A stretch of 64,000 nt of DNA from Alphaproteobacteria bacterium (GCA_020443075.1 JAGRIU010000049.1:49148-113147), one strand, 5' to 3'; positions 36,787-46,306 are shown, counted from the stretch's first letter. The notes: a model not told the origin generated them from the sequence alone. A program made the numbers and translations.

Positions 36787-38907
36787 ATGGGTCTTCAGAG
36801 TTTGTTTTTTATGCTGAGTGTGCCTGTTATCGGGCTTTTGTTGCTGGCGTTGTTTTTGCAGCGGCGCTTTTGCGGCTTAAGAAATCGTCATGACGGTTTT
36901 TTGAGCGCTCTGGATGTTTCCGATTTTGGATTTGTGTTGTTTGATGCTTCCGGGCGTTTTGCTGCGGCCAATAGGTTTGCTTGTGAAGCTTTGCCTGTTT
37001 TAGACGGCGAATCGTCCCGGATTTCCAGTGTTGATGATTTTTTTAGCTATATGTTCGATCATGCTGTGGAGTGTGATGTGGGGCTCAAAAATGTCTTGAA
37101 GCATGTTCACTCCAGCGTGGATGATTCCGGTTTCAGGGAGGTCGTGCGCGGTACGAAAGATCGTTTATATTTAGTTGAGTCCCGCAAAAGCAGTGATGAT
37201 TCAACGGCTTTTATTTTTACGGATGTTAGTCATTTTCGTCAAAGAGAAGATCACTTCCTGCGTTTGTCATATCAAAATCATCAGTTGTATCAAGCTGTAG
37301 AAGCGGCAACAGCGGGAATTGTTATTTTTGAGAAAAAGGACGGTCTTTATAAAGTTGTATTCGCTAATAACGCTTTGTGCCGTTTTTTAGGCGTGACGCG
37401 CACTGAAGTATGGGGACGGACGCCGAATCAACTTTTTTCTGTTGTCTGTGACGTGGAAACTGAGAGGCTCATTTCTTTAGCTGTGGATGCCGGGGAATGC
37501 AGAGAGGGTATTGAAATTTCTTTTGAAAGCGATGAGGGTGCTTTGTTTTGTTATGAGCTTCAGATTTCTCCAGTGCTGGAAAATGATGCCAACGATATTC
37601 ATCTTTGCATTGGTGTGTTTACGGACCGGACAGAGCTGAAGCGCCGTGAAGCGGAAGCGATGCGGGCGCAGAAAATGGAGGCTTTGGGGCAGATGGCCGC
37701 GGGCGTGGCGCATGACTTCAATAATTTACTCTCCATTGTTGATGGGTATACGTATCAAATTTCGTCTCGTTTGGGGAAAGATAATAGTGTTCAGGATTCT
37801 TTAGAGGCAATTCGACGGGCGTCGGGGCGCGGTGCGGCGCTGGTGCGTCAAATGCTGACTTTTAGTCGCCATAAAATTATTAGCGAAGATGTGATCAATC
37901 TGGTTGAGGCGGTTCGTGAACAGGAGGTTCTTTTAAGGCCCTTACTTGACGGGACCATTGATTTGACGATTTCTTGTGATGACGATGTTTTGGCTGTTGA
38001 ATGCAGCGCTGATAATGTATCGCAGATCCTGATGAATTTTGTTGTGAATGCGCGTGATGCGATGCCGAAAGGCGGCAAGATTAGCGTGGAAGTGCGCAAA
38101 TGTGATTTTCAACGTATTCCTCAGGCATTTTTGAAAGATGGATTGGCTTCGGGCGGCTATGTTTGTATGTGCGTTCACGATACCGGCGAAGGGATTTCAC
38201 CGGAGGTTTTGGAAAAGATTTACGATCCGTTTTTTACAACCAAAGAGCATGGCAAAGGCACCGGCTTAGGGTTGTCCATGGTCTATGGGCTGGTTCAGCA
38301 GATGGGCGGGCATATTGAAGTAGAAACGGCACCGGGAGAGGGGACCCGGTTTTCTGTTTTTATGCCTTTGAGCGAACGTATGCCCCGTCAGGCTATCGTT
38401 GGTGATTTGAGTGATGTGGGCTCTATTCAGCTTACGGGCTATACCATTTTACTGGCCGAGGATGAAGATGATTTGCGCAGGCTTATTTCCGGGATGCTCG
38501 AGCGTTTAGGCGTCACAGTTTTGTCTGCGGCGAATGGTAACGAGGCTTTACTTCTGCAAGACGAATATGAAGGCCGGATCGATTTATTGCTGACGGATGT
38601 GGTGATGCCGGAGCTTGGTGGTTTGGAGTTGGCCGAGCTTTTGACGGCTTTGCGGCCTGAAGTCAAAGTTATTCTTATGAGCGGTTATCCGGCCAGCGGG
38701 CAGATGGCGCGTGTCAATATTCCCGAGCAGGCATGTTTTTTGGCTAAGCCCATTCAGTATGACGTTCTGGCATCTTTGCTTTACCGGTGTTTAAAGGAGG
38801 GGGCGGCGGCTTGTGGGGATCCTGATTTTTGCCGCACATGTCTTGCTTCGAACGGACACTGGAAAATGGAGGTCGATGATTTAGAAGAGCAGGAGGCTCA
38901 GGTCTGA
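36787..38907 (+). CDS. Hybrid sensor histidine kinase (CckA-like architecture)
   Basis: A 706-residue protein with a membrane helix (about 5-25) and two PAS-like regions (about 45-150 and 170-285). A HisKA domain follows with phospho-acceptor His309 in MAAGVAHDFNNLLSIVDGY. The ATPase core has QILMNFVVNARDA, HDTGEGIS and KGTGLGLSMV, and a C-terminal receiver has Asp604 (LLLTDVVMPELGGLEL). A short tail after the receiver carries three Cys (CGDPDFCRTC). The domain order resembles CckA, but one transmembrane segment and the sequence leave the assignment open. GGGGG precedes the ATG. The next gene is a receiver overlapping by one base. Upstream lies TTAAATAAACCTTAG, a near match to a CtrA box. Confidence 0.85.
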   Translation: MGLQSLFFMLSVPVIGLLLLALFLQRRFCGLRNRHDGFLSALDVSDFGFVLFDASGRFAAANRFACEALPVLDGESSRISSVDDFFSYMFDHAVECDVGLKNVLKHVHSSVDDSGFREVVRGTKDRLYLVESRKSSDDSTAFIFTDVSHFRQREDHFLRLSYQNHQLYQAVEAATAGIVIFEKKDGLYKVVFANNALCRFLGVTRTEVWGRTPNQLFSVVCDVETERLISLAVDAGECREGIEISFESDEGALFCYELQISPVLENDANDIHLCIGVFTDRTELKRREAEAMRAQKMEALGQMAAGVAHDFNNLLSIVDGYTYQISSRLGKDNSVQDSLEAIRRASGRGAALVRQMLTFSRHKIISEDVINLVEAVREQEVLLRPLLDGTIDLTISCDDDVLAVECSADNVSQILMNFVVNARDAMPKGGKISVEVRKCDFQRIPQAFLKDGLASGGYVCMCVHDTGEGISPEVLEKIYDPFFTTKEHGKGTGLGLSMVYGLVQQMGGHIEVETAPGEGTRFSVFMPLSERMPRQAIVGDLSDVGSIQLTGYTILLAEDEDDLRRLISGMLERLGVTVLSAANGNEALLLQDEYEGRIDLLLTDVVMPELGGLELAELLTALRPEVKVILMSGYPASGQMARVNIPEQACFLAKPIQYDVLASLLYRCLKEGAAACGDPDFCRTCLASNGHWKMEVDDLEEQEAQV

Positions 38908-39302
38908 TGATTGATGCAAGAGTATTGTTGGTGGATGACCAATCCGAGGCGCGCGCTTTGACCCGGAATATGCTGCTTGAGCTTGGGGTGACGCAGATTT
39001 TTGAAGCTTCTGACGGGCGTGAGGCTTTGAACTTTATCGATTCAGCGTTTGATTTCGTGGATCTGGTTTTGTGTGACTGGAATATGCCTAAAATGAGCGG
39101 GGTTGAGTTGCTCAGGCAAATTCGTACGGTTGACCCGGATATGCCTTTTTTGATGATTACCGGGCGCGGGGATATGGATTCTGTTGTTGAGGCTAAGGCT
39201 TCTGGGGTTACGGGTTATATCCGTAAGCCGTTTTCACCAAAGCAACTTGAGGCGAAGTTGCGGATTATTATGCATAAACGCAGGGCTTCTTTGGCCGGCT
39301 GA
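38907..39302 (+). CDS. Single-domain response regulator (CheY-like)
   Basis: A 131-residue receiver with the acidic pair Asp10-Asp11, phospho-acceptor Asp57 (LVLCDWNMPKMSGVELL), Thr in FLMITGRGD and Lys in YIRKPFSPKQL. There is no output domain. The start overlaps the kinase stop (TGATG), so it is very likely the dedicated partner of the upstream hybrid kinase. The CDWNMPxMSG motif resembles chemotaxis CheY proteins. Confidence 0.88.
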   Translation: MIDARVLLVDDQSEARALTRNMLLELGVTQIFEASDGREALNFIDSAFDFVDLVLCDWNMPKMSGVELLRQIRTVDPDMPFLMITGRGDMDSVVEAKASGVTGYIRKPFSPKQLEAKLRIIMHKRRASLAG

Positions 39303-39381
39303 TTTTATAAGAGCGTTTTTTAGGCTTTTTTCTTGCCTTTACTCTATTTTCAGGATCGCGGGCTTGTTGTAGGCTTGTTAT

Positions 39382-40923
39382 ATGAGCACGGCGCATTTTG
39401 ATTTATGTGTGATTGGTGGGGGAATTAACGGTGCGGGGATTGCTCGTGATGCCGCTGGGCGCGGTCTTTCTGTCTTGTTGGTCGAGGCGAAGGATTTGGC
39501 GCAGGGAACGTCTTCTGCTTCGACCAAGCTTATTCATGGGGGCTTGCGCTATCTGGAGTTTCTTGAATTTGCACTGGTGCGTCATTCTTTGCAGGAGCGT
39601 GAGCGGCTTCTATCGATTGCGCCGCATTTGATTTCTCCGATGAATTTTATTTTGCCTTATTCTGTGCATAGGGGGCGGCCGTTATGGATGATCCGGCTGG
39701 GGTTGTTTTTATACGATCATTTGGCCAAGCGCGTGCGTTTGCCGGCTTCGCAACAGGTCAGTTTAGTGTCCGGTCAATATGGTACGCCTTTGGCTGATTT
39801 TTATAGGAAAGGCTTTCGTTATAGTGATTGCTGGGTCGATGATTCACGGCTGGTGGTTTTAAATGCGTTAGATGCGGCAGAGCGGGGTGCGCAGATCTGG
39901 ACGCATATACGTTGCGTGCGTATCGCTTCGGACAAAGAGGGCTGGCGCTTGTCTTTGTGGGATGAGCAGGCCGGGCGGGAGTTTTCCGTGCAGGCTTCTA
40001 TGGTGGTGAATGCTGCGGGTCCTTGGGTGCAAAATATTTTGGAGGATTCCGGGTTTTACTCGACATCTTTGCCAATGCCGCGCGTGCGGCATGTGAAGGG
40101 TTCACATCTTATTGTGGCGCGTCGCTTTGAGGGCGATCATGCTTATATCCTGCAACAGGAAGATAAACGCATTGTGTTTGCCATTCCTTATGAGAAGGAT
40201 TTTACCCTGATCGGGACGACGGAAGAGGCGTTTGACGGCGATCTTTATGACGTGCGGATTAGTGACAGTGAGGTTGATTATCTCTGCGGGGCTTATTCGC
40301 AGCATTTTAAAAAACCCTTGAAGCGCGAAGATGTTCTGTGGAGCTATAGCGGTGTGCGGCCTTTATTCGATGTTTCTCACCGCGATGGGCGTCCGGCGGG
40401 TGACATGCGTAGCGCAAGCCGGGATTATATTCTTTACCGCCATCCGGGGGTGCATGCGCCTTTGTTGTCTGTTTTTGGCGGGAAGCTGACGACATACCGC
40501 GTTTTGGCGGAAAAAGTTATGGACAAGTTGCTGTTGGGCCGCGAGGGTTATGGTGATGCCTGGAGTTCCGAAGTTGCTTTGCCGGGTGGAGATTTTGCCG
40601 GGGGTCATTTCAGGTATTTTGTTAAGGAGCAAGCCAGGATCTATCCGTGGGTGGCCAGGGATGTTCTGCTACGATATGCGCGCAGTTACGGAACGCGGAT
40701 GGAGCGCTTTTTGGATGGAGCACGCAGTGTAGAGGATCTGGGGCGTCATTATGGGGCCGGGCTTTATCAGGCTGAAATTCTTTATATGGTTCGTTATGAG
40801 TGGGCGCGTAGCGTGGAGGATGTTTTATGGCGCCGCTCGAAGCTGGGGCTGCATATGTCTGAGGCCGAAGTAGCGGCTTTGGAGCGGGCGTTTCCGTCTA
40901 TCTTGCGGGAGGTGGGATTATGA
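39382..40923 (+). CDS. glpD: Aerobic glycerol-3-phosphate dehydrogenase
   Basis: A 513-residue membrane-associated flavoenzyme oxidising glycerol-3-phosphate to dihydroxyacetone phosphate and passing electrons to quinone. The FAD-binding start is VIGGGINGAGIARDAAGRG; GTSSASTKLIHGGLRYLE follows, then VVNAAGPW, GTTEEAFDG and a C-terminal helical DAO_C domain. The stop overlaps the glpK start (ATGA). No glpF transporter or glpR regulator is adjacent. Confidence 0.97.
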   Translation: MSTAHFDLCVIGGGINGAGIARDAAGRGLSVLLVEAKDLAQGTSSASTKLIHGGLRYLEFLEFALVRHSLQERERLLSIAPHLISPMNFILPYSVHRGRPLWMIRLGLFLYDHLAKRVRLPASQQVSLVSGQYGTPLADFYRKGFRYSDCWVDDSRLVVLNALDAAERGAQIWTHIRCVRIASDKEGWRLSLWDEQAGREFSVQASMVVNAAGPWVQNILEDSGFYSTSLPMPRVRHVKGSHLIVARRFEGDHAYILQQEDKRIVFAIPYEKDFTLIGTTEEAFDGDLYDVRISDSEVDYLCGAYSQHFKKPLKREDVLWSYSGVRPLFDVSHRDGRPAGDMRSASRDYILYRHPGVHAPLLSVFGGKLTTYRVLAEKVMDKLLLGREGYGDAWSSEVALPGGDFAGGHFRYFVKEQARIYPWVARDVLLRYARSYGTRMERFLDGARSVEDLGRHYGAGLYQAEILYMVRYEWARSVEDVLWRRSKLGLHMSEAEVAALERAFPSILREVGL

Positions 40924-42407
40924 GCGCAAAGCCGGAAACGATTCTTGTCTTGGACCAAGGGACGACGAGTTCGCGGGCGATTTTGTTTTCTGCCGATGGC
41001 GATATTCTGGAGATGCGGCAAAAGGAGCTCACGCTTCATTATCCGCAAGCCGGATGGGTCGAACAAGATCCGATGGATATCTGGAATGACAGTTTACGGG
41101 CAGTGCAAGGATGTCTCGATTTTGCCCGCGAGGAAGATTTATGGCCGAAAGTTCTGGGGATCACCAATCAGCGCGAGACGACGATTATCTGGGACCGGAA
41201 AACGGGCGAACCTGTTTATAACGCGATTGTCTGGCAAGACCGGCGGACGGCGGATACTTGTGCGGAATTGAAAGCGCGAGGTCTGGAGGAGAAGGTTGCG
41301 GCGAAAACGGGCTTGTTGCTCGATCCGTATTTTTCGGCGACGAAAATTGCATGGATTTTAGAGCATGTTTCCGGCGTGCGGACGCGGGCCGAGGCCGGAG
41401 AACTGGCATTCGGGACGGTGGAGGCGTGGCTTTTGTGGAGGCTTACGGGCGGGCGCGTGCATGTGAGTGATGCGACGAATGCGTCTCGGACGATGCTGTA
41501 TAATATTGTCCGGCAATGCTGGGATGAAGAGCTTTTGGAATTGTTTGATATTCCGGCGTCTTTGTTGCCGGAGGTCAGGGATAACGTTTCTGATTTCGGG
41601 ATGGTTTTGGAAGAGTTTTTCGGCGGCGTTTTACCGATCGGTGGGATGGCTGGGGATCAGCAAGCCGCGCTTGTCGGGCAGGGATGTATACGGCCCGGTA
41701 TGGTGAAATCGACCTATGGGACGGGTTGTTTTGCGCTGATGAATGTGGGGTCTGATTTTCGCGCTTCGCAAAATCGGTTGCTCACGACGGTGGCGTATCG
41801 TTTGAACGGGAATGTGACGTATGCGGTCGAGGGCTCGGTTTTTATTGCGGGGGCGGCGATCCAATGGTTGCGCGACGGATTGGGGTTGATCGAGGATGCT
41901 GCGCAGAGTGAGGCGCTGGCGTTATCGGTTCAGGATAATGGCGGGGTGTATTTTGTGCCGGCTTTGACAGGGCTTGGTGCGCCGCATTGGAAGCCTGATG
42001 CGCGCGGGATGATCTGCGGGCTTGGGCGTGAGACGCGTGCGGCGCATATTGTGCGCGCAGCATTGGAGGCGCAAGCTTATCAAACGCTGGATTTGCTCGG
42101 GGCGATGGAAGAGGATGGCGGCTGTGCAATTGATGTGTTGCGGATTGATGGCGGGCTGGCGGCGAATGATTTTATGTGCGGTTTTCTGGCCGATATGACC
42201 CGGCGCAGCGTTGAAGTGCCGCATGTGCATGAAACAACGGCATGGGGGGCGGCGGTTTTGGCCGGTGTGCAGGCACGTGTTTTTAAAGATCTGGATGATG
42301 CGGCTTCGCGGTATAAAACCGCGCGTCGTTATGAGCCGACAATGGATGCGGAAAGGCGTGATAGCCTTTATCAAGGATGGCAAAGCTGCGTTGAAAAGCT
42401 GTTGTGA
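40920..42407 (+). CDS. glpK: Glycerol kinase
   Basis: A 495-residue FGGY-family kinase producing glycerol-3-phosphate for glpD. The ATP-binding start is LDQGTTSSRAI (11-21), followed by VGITNQRETTIIWD, the IVWQDRRT substrate loop and the C-terminal GLGAPHWKPDARGMICGL-type block. The length is typical. It is coupled to glpD by a 4-base overlap and followed by a strong bidirectional terminator. Confidence 0.97.
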   Translation: MSAKPETILVLDQGTTSSRAILFSADGDILEMRQKELTLHYPQAGWVEQDPMDIWNDSLRAVQGCLDFAREEDLWPKVLGITNQRETTIIWDRKTGEPVYNAIVWQDRRTADTCAELKARGLEEKVAAKTGLLLDPYFSATKIAWILEHVSGVRTRAEAGELAFGTVEAWLLWRLTGGRVHVSDATNASRTMLYNIVRQCWDEELLELFDIPASLLPEVRDNVSDFGMVLEEFFGGVLPIGGMAGDQQAALVGQGCIRPGMVKSTYGTGCFALMNVGSDFRASQNRLLTTVAYRLNGNVTYAVEGSVFIAGAAIQWLRDGLGLIEDAAQSEALALSVQDNGGVYFVPALTGLGAPHWKPDARGMICGLGRETRAAHIVRAALEAQAYQTLDLLGAMEEDGGCAIDVLRIDGGLAANDFMCGFLADMTRRSVEVPHVHETTAWGAAVLAGVQARVFKDLDDAASRYKTARRYEPTMDAERRDSLYQGWQSCVEKLL

Positions 42408-42429
42408 TTTGTGCGAATATGGCGCAATA

Positions 42430-42456
42430 AAAAAGCCGCTTATCGGGCGGCTTTTT
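42430..42456. terminator. Bidirectional terminator between glpK and the FecR-domain gene
   Basis: The perfect 10-bp arms AAAAAGCCGC and GCGGCTTTTT enclose a 7-base loop. T runs appear on both strands, serving the two converging genes. Confidence 0.92.
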
Positions 42457-42471
42457 CGTGTTTAAGATATT

Positions 42472-44802
42472 TTATACCGGCACTGTTGCGTCTATAGTGT
42501 TTTCGACGTAAAGCGTTACCGTTGTTCCGTTTACATCGTTGGTATATACGTCATAGTTTATGCTGTTTTCAGTGATTGCTGTCTGCGTGTCAGCCGTATC
42601 GCCTACTATGGTTAGATGATCGTTGGTGTCATTTCCTGTAATATACAGTTTATTATCCGTATCGGTCATATTGATGATATCATCCCATGTGAGATTCTGG
42701 ATTGTCACATCGGCGTGCGTTAAATCGATGTGCTCGATGTTTCTGAAATAATCGCCGTCTATGAGTGTAAAGTTTAAGGTGGCATCTTCACTAATCCAAA
42801 GAGAGTCGAAGTCATTCGCGCTGTCTCCGCCCTTAATGAAGTTTGCAAAGTCGTTGTTGCTTATTTCATTTATCGTTGCAGCATCCATTTTGAAGATGTC
42901 TTCGTTGTCTCCGCCGATGATGGTGTTTTGTGCCGTTTTTAGGTCATAGGTGTTTATGCCTTCGCGGCCGAGGATCGTATTCCCGTGGGCGTCGGCGTAG
43001 ACTGTGATTTCATCGTGTGCACCCCACCCTAAGTAGAGGGTGTTGTTGTCACCATAGAGATCAAAAGTATTGTTTCCGCCTTGGCCCCAGATTTGGTTGT
43101 TTTCTGCGGTGAGGTGTATGATAATTGTATCGTCATCTTGGCCGCCATAAACCAGGTTGCCGTCTCCCGTGATGCCGGCAAAGTCCGCACCGGATTCGAG
43201 TGTCACTTCGTTGTTGTTGCCGTTGATTGTAATCTGGTCGTTTCCGGCGCGCAGGTTTACAGTGTTGTTGTCACCGTTTAGGACTACATTTGTGTCATTG
43301 CCGGTTGTTGCCGACCACCATTCACCATTGTCGTTGATTGTTTGGTTTGAAGTAAAGTAATGATCCGGCAATTCAATAACCGGCGGTGGGGGCAGGTTGT
43401 TGTCTAGAATATTGTCCTGGGTTTGCGTTGTGTCCAGTAGTTTTGGTTCTGTCGTGCCCAGAGTATTTTGCGCCGTCGGCGTTTGCAGGCCTTCGTGCAT
43501 GAGCGTGTCTTCGCCTCCAGCCGCGCTGACCGTTTGCATTTGCGCTTCTTTGAGCGACTGCATTTTCATGGCGTATTTGATCGCGGCCATTTCTTCTGCT
43601 GTGTGCGTATCGGAATGCAAGGGCATTTTATGCTGCTGCATGTCGGCGTCCGGCTGATTTGCGGCATCGGGGCCGGGCGTTCCGGTTTCCCCGGATGTAT
43701 CGCCTTTTTCGCCGGTTTCACCGTCTTTTGCGTCTTGCGGAGCAAGCGGCTCTTCATTTAAAGATCCGTCGACTTTATTGTCTGCGTCCTGATCGACCGT
43801 GCCGGAGGCTGCGGTGTGATCTGTTTCATGTTGTGTAGATTGTGCGGCATCAGCCGGGTCTTGTGCATTGTGCGGTTGCAGCGGTGTATGCGGTGTTTCC
43901 TTTGCGGAATCCTCTATAGAAGAGAACATAATCGGCGCAACTTTGGCAATTTTTACAAATTTTTGTGAAACCTCATCGGCTTTGAGCAGGCCAATATTGT
44001 CAACACCGCTTTGCGGCAAGAATTTTGCTGTTTCGAACTGATTATCCAGTGTGACTTCATTGCCAGCAAAATCGCTTACAACGATAGCGCCTTCAACAAC
44101 TGTGACTTCGCCGTTATCGATGTCTCCGGCGATGATGGTCCCGCGGATACCGATCGAGCCGCTGGGGGTTTGAATGTGAACATCGTCCGGGTCATCGCGG
44201 CCAACCAGACCTGATGTGAAAACAAACATGCCTTTGAGCACGGAGAAGTTTTGCGATCCTTCGCCTGCGCCGGAGTTGTCGTATACATATTCATCAATGG
44301 CCACGCGGGAATCTTCAGAAACCGCAAAGCTGCTCTCATCGGAAAAGGTGATGTTGACCGCGCCGTTAGATGCGGTTTCGATGATGTCACCTTCGTAAAC
44401 AGGTTGCCCCATGTTTAAGGGGGATACGCTGCCGTCTGTATGTGTGATTGTGCCTTCGCCGCTGAGTTCCTGAATGAAGCCGACCGGGCTTTCATCGCTC
44501 ATGGACAGGTTTTGCGCGTAATGCGACGGGCTGGTGGCAAAAGAATTAACCAGGTTCGGCGTGAGCATTTCACCGCCGGGGCCAACTAAAGAGGGGGCCT
44601 GCTCGGCTGCGAAATATCCGTCAATCGTGATCGTGCCGTGCGGGCCATCGAGAACCAAATCCATGCCGTCGCGCTGGATCATGGCATCGCGAATAAAACT
44701 GGCGTCGGGCAGTTCTATCTGGGCGCTGTCGGCTTGAAATGTCTGATGCGCCGGTGATGTATTAAGATTCGTTGAGAGTCCTTCAAAATCTTTGTAAGCC
44801 AT
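42472..44802 (-). CDS. Large FecR-domain surface protein with RTX-like repeats
   Basis: A 776-residue acidic protein without a Sec signal. A FecR domain spans about 130-240 (VYEGDIIETASNGAVNITF, then TPSGSIGIRGT). A low-complexity Asp/Gln/Thr linker follows with a short collagen-like GETGEKGDTSGETGTPG run. The C-terminal half is rich in NGDNNTVNL-, GNDQITI- and GGDNEDIF-type units resembling degenerate calcium-binding nonapeptides. The architecture suggests export by a type I system and a role as adhesin or surface-layer protein. ATG 44802 was chosen with GGTGGGGA before it. The exporter is not in the window. Confidence 0.8.
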   Translation of the reverse strand: MAYKDFEGLSTNLNTSPAHQTFQADSAQIELPDASFIRDAMIQRDGMDLVLDGPHGTITIDGYFAAEQAPSLVGPGGEMLTPNLVNSFATSPSHYAQNLSMSDESPVGFIQELSGEGTITHTDGSVSPLNMGQPVYEGDIIETASNGAVNITFSDESSFAVSEDSRVAIDEYVYDNSGAGEGSQNFSVLKGMFVFTSGLVGRDDPDDVHIQTPSGSIGIRGTIIAGDIDNGEVTVVEGAIVVSDFAGNEVTLDNQFETAKFLPQSGVDNIGLLKADEVSQKFVKIAKVAPIMFSSIEDSAKETPHTPLQPHNAQDPADAAQSTQHETDHTAASGTVDQDADNKVDGSLNEEPLAPQDAKDGETGEKGDTSGETGTPGPDAANQPDADMQQHKMPLHSDTHTAEEMAAIKYAMKMQSLKEAQMQTVSAAGGEDTLMHEGLQTPTAQNTLGTTEPKLLDTTQTQDNILDNNLPPPPVIELPDHYFTSNQTINDNGEWWSATTGNDTNVVLNGDNNTVNLRAGNDQITINGNNNEVTLESGADFAGITGDGNLVYGGQDDDTIIIHLTAENNQIWGQGGNNTFDLYGDNNTLYLGWGAHDEITVYADAHGNTILGREGINTYDLKTAQNTIIGGDNEDIFKMDAATINEISNNDFANFIKGGDSANDFDSLWISEDATLNFTLIDGDYFRNIEHIDLTHADVTIQNLTWDDIINMTDTDNKLYITGNDTNDHLTIVGDTADTQTAITENSINYDVYTNDVNGTTVTLYVENTIDATVPV

Positions 44803-44926
44803 TTTATCCCCACCCAAACTTTTTAAGTCCCTGTTTTTATTTTGTTTTTTGTTACCCCAAAAGCCGCATACAATACGGCTACTGTTTTATTTTATATGGA
44901 AAACACTTAAGGCGTATTAATTTTAT

Positions 44927-44938
44927 ATAAAATTTTAT
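44927..44938. promoter_or_regulatory. AT palindrome ATAAAATTTTAT upstream of the FecR-domain gene
   Basis: The same 12-base palindrome as near flp and the candidate small RNA, here about 125 bases upstream of the surface-protein start, in the extended context TTACATAAAATTTTATATA on the minus strand. Confidence 0.3.
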
Positions 44939-45032
44939 GTAATTTATTTTTTATGCGAAGAAGTCTGTTGTCAGGCGCTTTGAAGCGGCTCACTTTTGAT
45001 TTATTTGCGCGGCTTGTTGTTGTGTGCGCTTA

Positions 45033-45845
45033 TCAGGCTGCGGTCCAGCCGCCATCGACGGAGAGATGCGTGCCGGTGATGTTTTCAGCCGCCGGGGAGC
45101 ACAGGAACAGGGCTAGTCCGGCTACTTGTTCGATGGTGACGAATTTTTTAGTCCATTGGGCTTTTAGTAATACATCATTGACGACTTCTTCTTCGGTGAT
45201 GCCGCGGGCTTTGGCTGTGTCGGCGATTTGGCCTTCGACCAGCGGGGTTTTGACGTAGCCGGGGCAGATGGCGTTGATCGTGATGTTATCTTCTGCGGTT
45301 TCCAGCGCGATTGTTTTGGTGAGGCCCAAAATGCCGTGTTTGGCTGTGACGTAGGCGCTTTTATAAGGGGAGGCGACGAGGCCGTGGGCGGAGGCGATCT
45401 GGACGATGCGGCCCCAGCCTTGCTTTTTCATGAGCGGGACGGCATGGCGGATGGTGTGGAAGCTGGCGCTCATATTAATGGCGATGATGGCGTCCCATTT
45501 TTCGGGCGGAAATTCCTCGACAGGGGCGACATATTGAATGCCCGCATTATTAACAAGGACATCGACGGAGCCCATTTCTTTGTTCGCGGTTTTAATCAAG
45601 TCTTCGATTTGATCCGGCTTGGTCATGTCTGCGCTGTGGTAAAGGCATTTTATGCCTTTGCTTTCCAGGTTTTTACGTTCTTTTTCGATGGCGTCTTTAT
45701 CACCAAAGCCGTTGATGACGATATTTGCGCCGGCTTCGGCCATGGCGGTGGCGATGCCGAGGCCGATTCCGCTGGTCGAGCCGGTTATAACGGCGGTTTT
45801 GCCTTTGAGGTTGCTTGTGCTTAGAGACGTGGGTGAATGGGGCAT
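45033..45845 (-). CDS. bdhA: D-3-hydroxybutyrate dehydrogenase
   Basis: A 270-residue short-chain dehydrogenase interconverting 3-hydroxybutyrate and acetoacetate with NAD. The cofactor loop is TGSTSGIGLGIA (21-32), followed by NNAGIQ, the catalytic Ser in QIASAHG and YVTAKHG with Tyr and Lys. The stretch AHGLVASPYKSAYVTAKHG and the end ITGTHLSVDGGWTAA are characteristic of BdhA and distinguish it from FabG. It suggests use of PHB or ketone bodies, although no PHB synthase is nearby. Confidence 0.9.
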   Translation of the reverse strand: MPHSPTSLSTSNLKGKTAVITGSTSGIGLGIATAMAEAGANIVINGFGDKDAIEKERKNLESKGIKCLYHSADMTKPDQIEDLIKTANKEMGSVDVLVNNAGIQYVAPVEEFPPEKWDAIIAINMSASFHTIRHAVPLMKKQGWGRIVQIASAHGLVASPYKSAYVTAKHGILGLTKTIALETAEDNITINAICPGYVKTPLVEGQIADTAKARGITEEEVVNDVLLKAQWTKKFVTIEQVAGLALFLCSPAAENITGTHLSVDGGWTAA

Positions 45846-45878
45846 TTTTCGGGACTTTCTTTTGTCTTAATCAACTTT

Positions 45879-46262
45879 TCAGATTAACGCGATGTCCATG
45901 AATTCGCGGGTTTCGCTTTTAAGAAGGGCTTCATTTGTGTTTTTCAGGCGTTTGATCAGCATTTCGAGCATGGCGCGCATGACCGGATTGGCGCTTTCCA
46001 GCATTTCTTTGAGGCTTTCCGGTGTGATGACGAGTAGTTTGCAGTCTTCGTCAGCCTCGACGTTGGCGCCATAAGTGCCGCCTTCGAAAATGGCCGTTTC
46101 ACCGAAGATATCGCCTTCTTTCAAGGTGGCCAGATCAATGGTTTTCGTGCCGTCTTCCAAAAAGACGCGCACGCTGCCGGATTTGATCATATAGGCTTTG
46201 TCGGCGGGGTCGTCTTTGTTGATGATGCGTTCTTTCGCACTGTAGTTTTGTATTTCATTCAT
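45879..46262 (-). CDS. Cyclic-nucleotide-binding-domain protein
   Basis: A 127-residue protein made of a single CNMP/Crp-type beta-roll (DPADKAYMIKSGSVRVFLEDG, LKEGDIFGETAIFEGGTYGANVEADEDCKLLVI) plus a C-terminal helix. The usual Arg of the cyclic-nucleotide phosphate-binding cassette is not obvious (GETAIFEGGTYGANV), so it may not bind cAMP. There is no DNA-binding domain. It lies 33 bases downstream of bdhA's start on the same strand. Confidence 0.83.
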   Translation of the reverse strand: MNEIQNYSAKERIINKDDPADKAYMIKSGSVRVFLEDGTKTIDLATLKEGDIFGETAIFEGGTYGANVEADEDCKLLVITPESLKEMLESANPVMRAMLEMLIKRLKNTNEALLKSETREFMDIALI

Positions 46263-46306
46263 GAGTCGTAATATAGCGTTTTTGGATGGTTTTATAAAGG
46301 GGCGCT

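Noticed and set aside
36787..38907. Naming the hybrid kinase CckA
   Set aside because: Domain order fits, but membrane topology and local sequence do not settle it against other hybrid kinases, so no gene symbol was given.
44868..44890. Terminator between bdhA and the FecR-domain gene
   Set aside because: AGCCG/CGGCT is only a 5-bp stem with a 9-base loop and four T on the minus strand. It is too weak to list as a feature.
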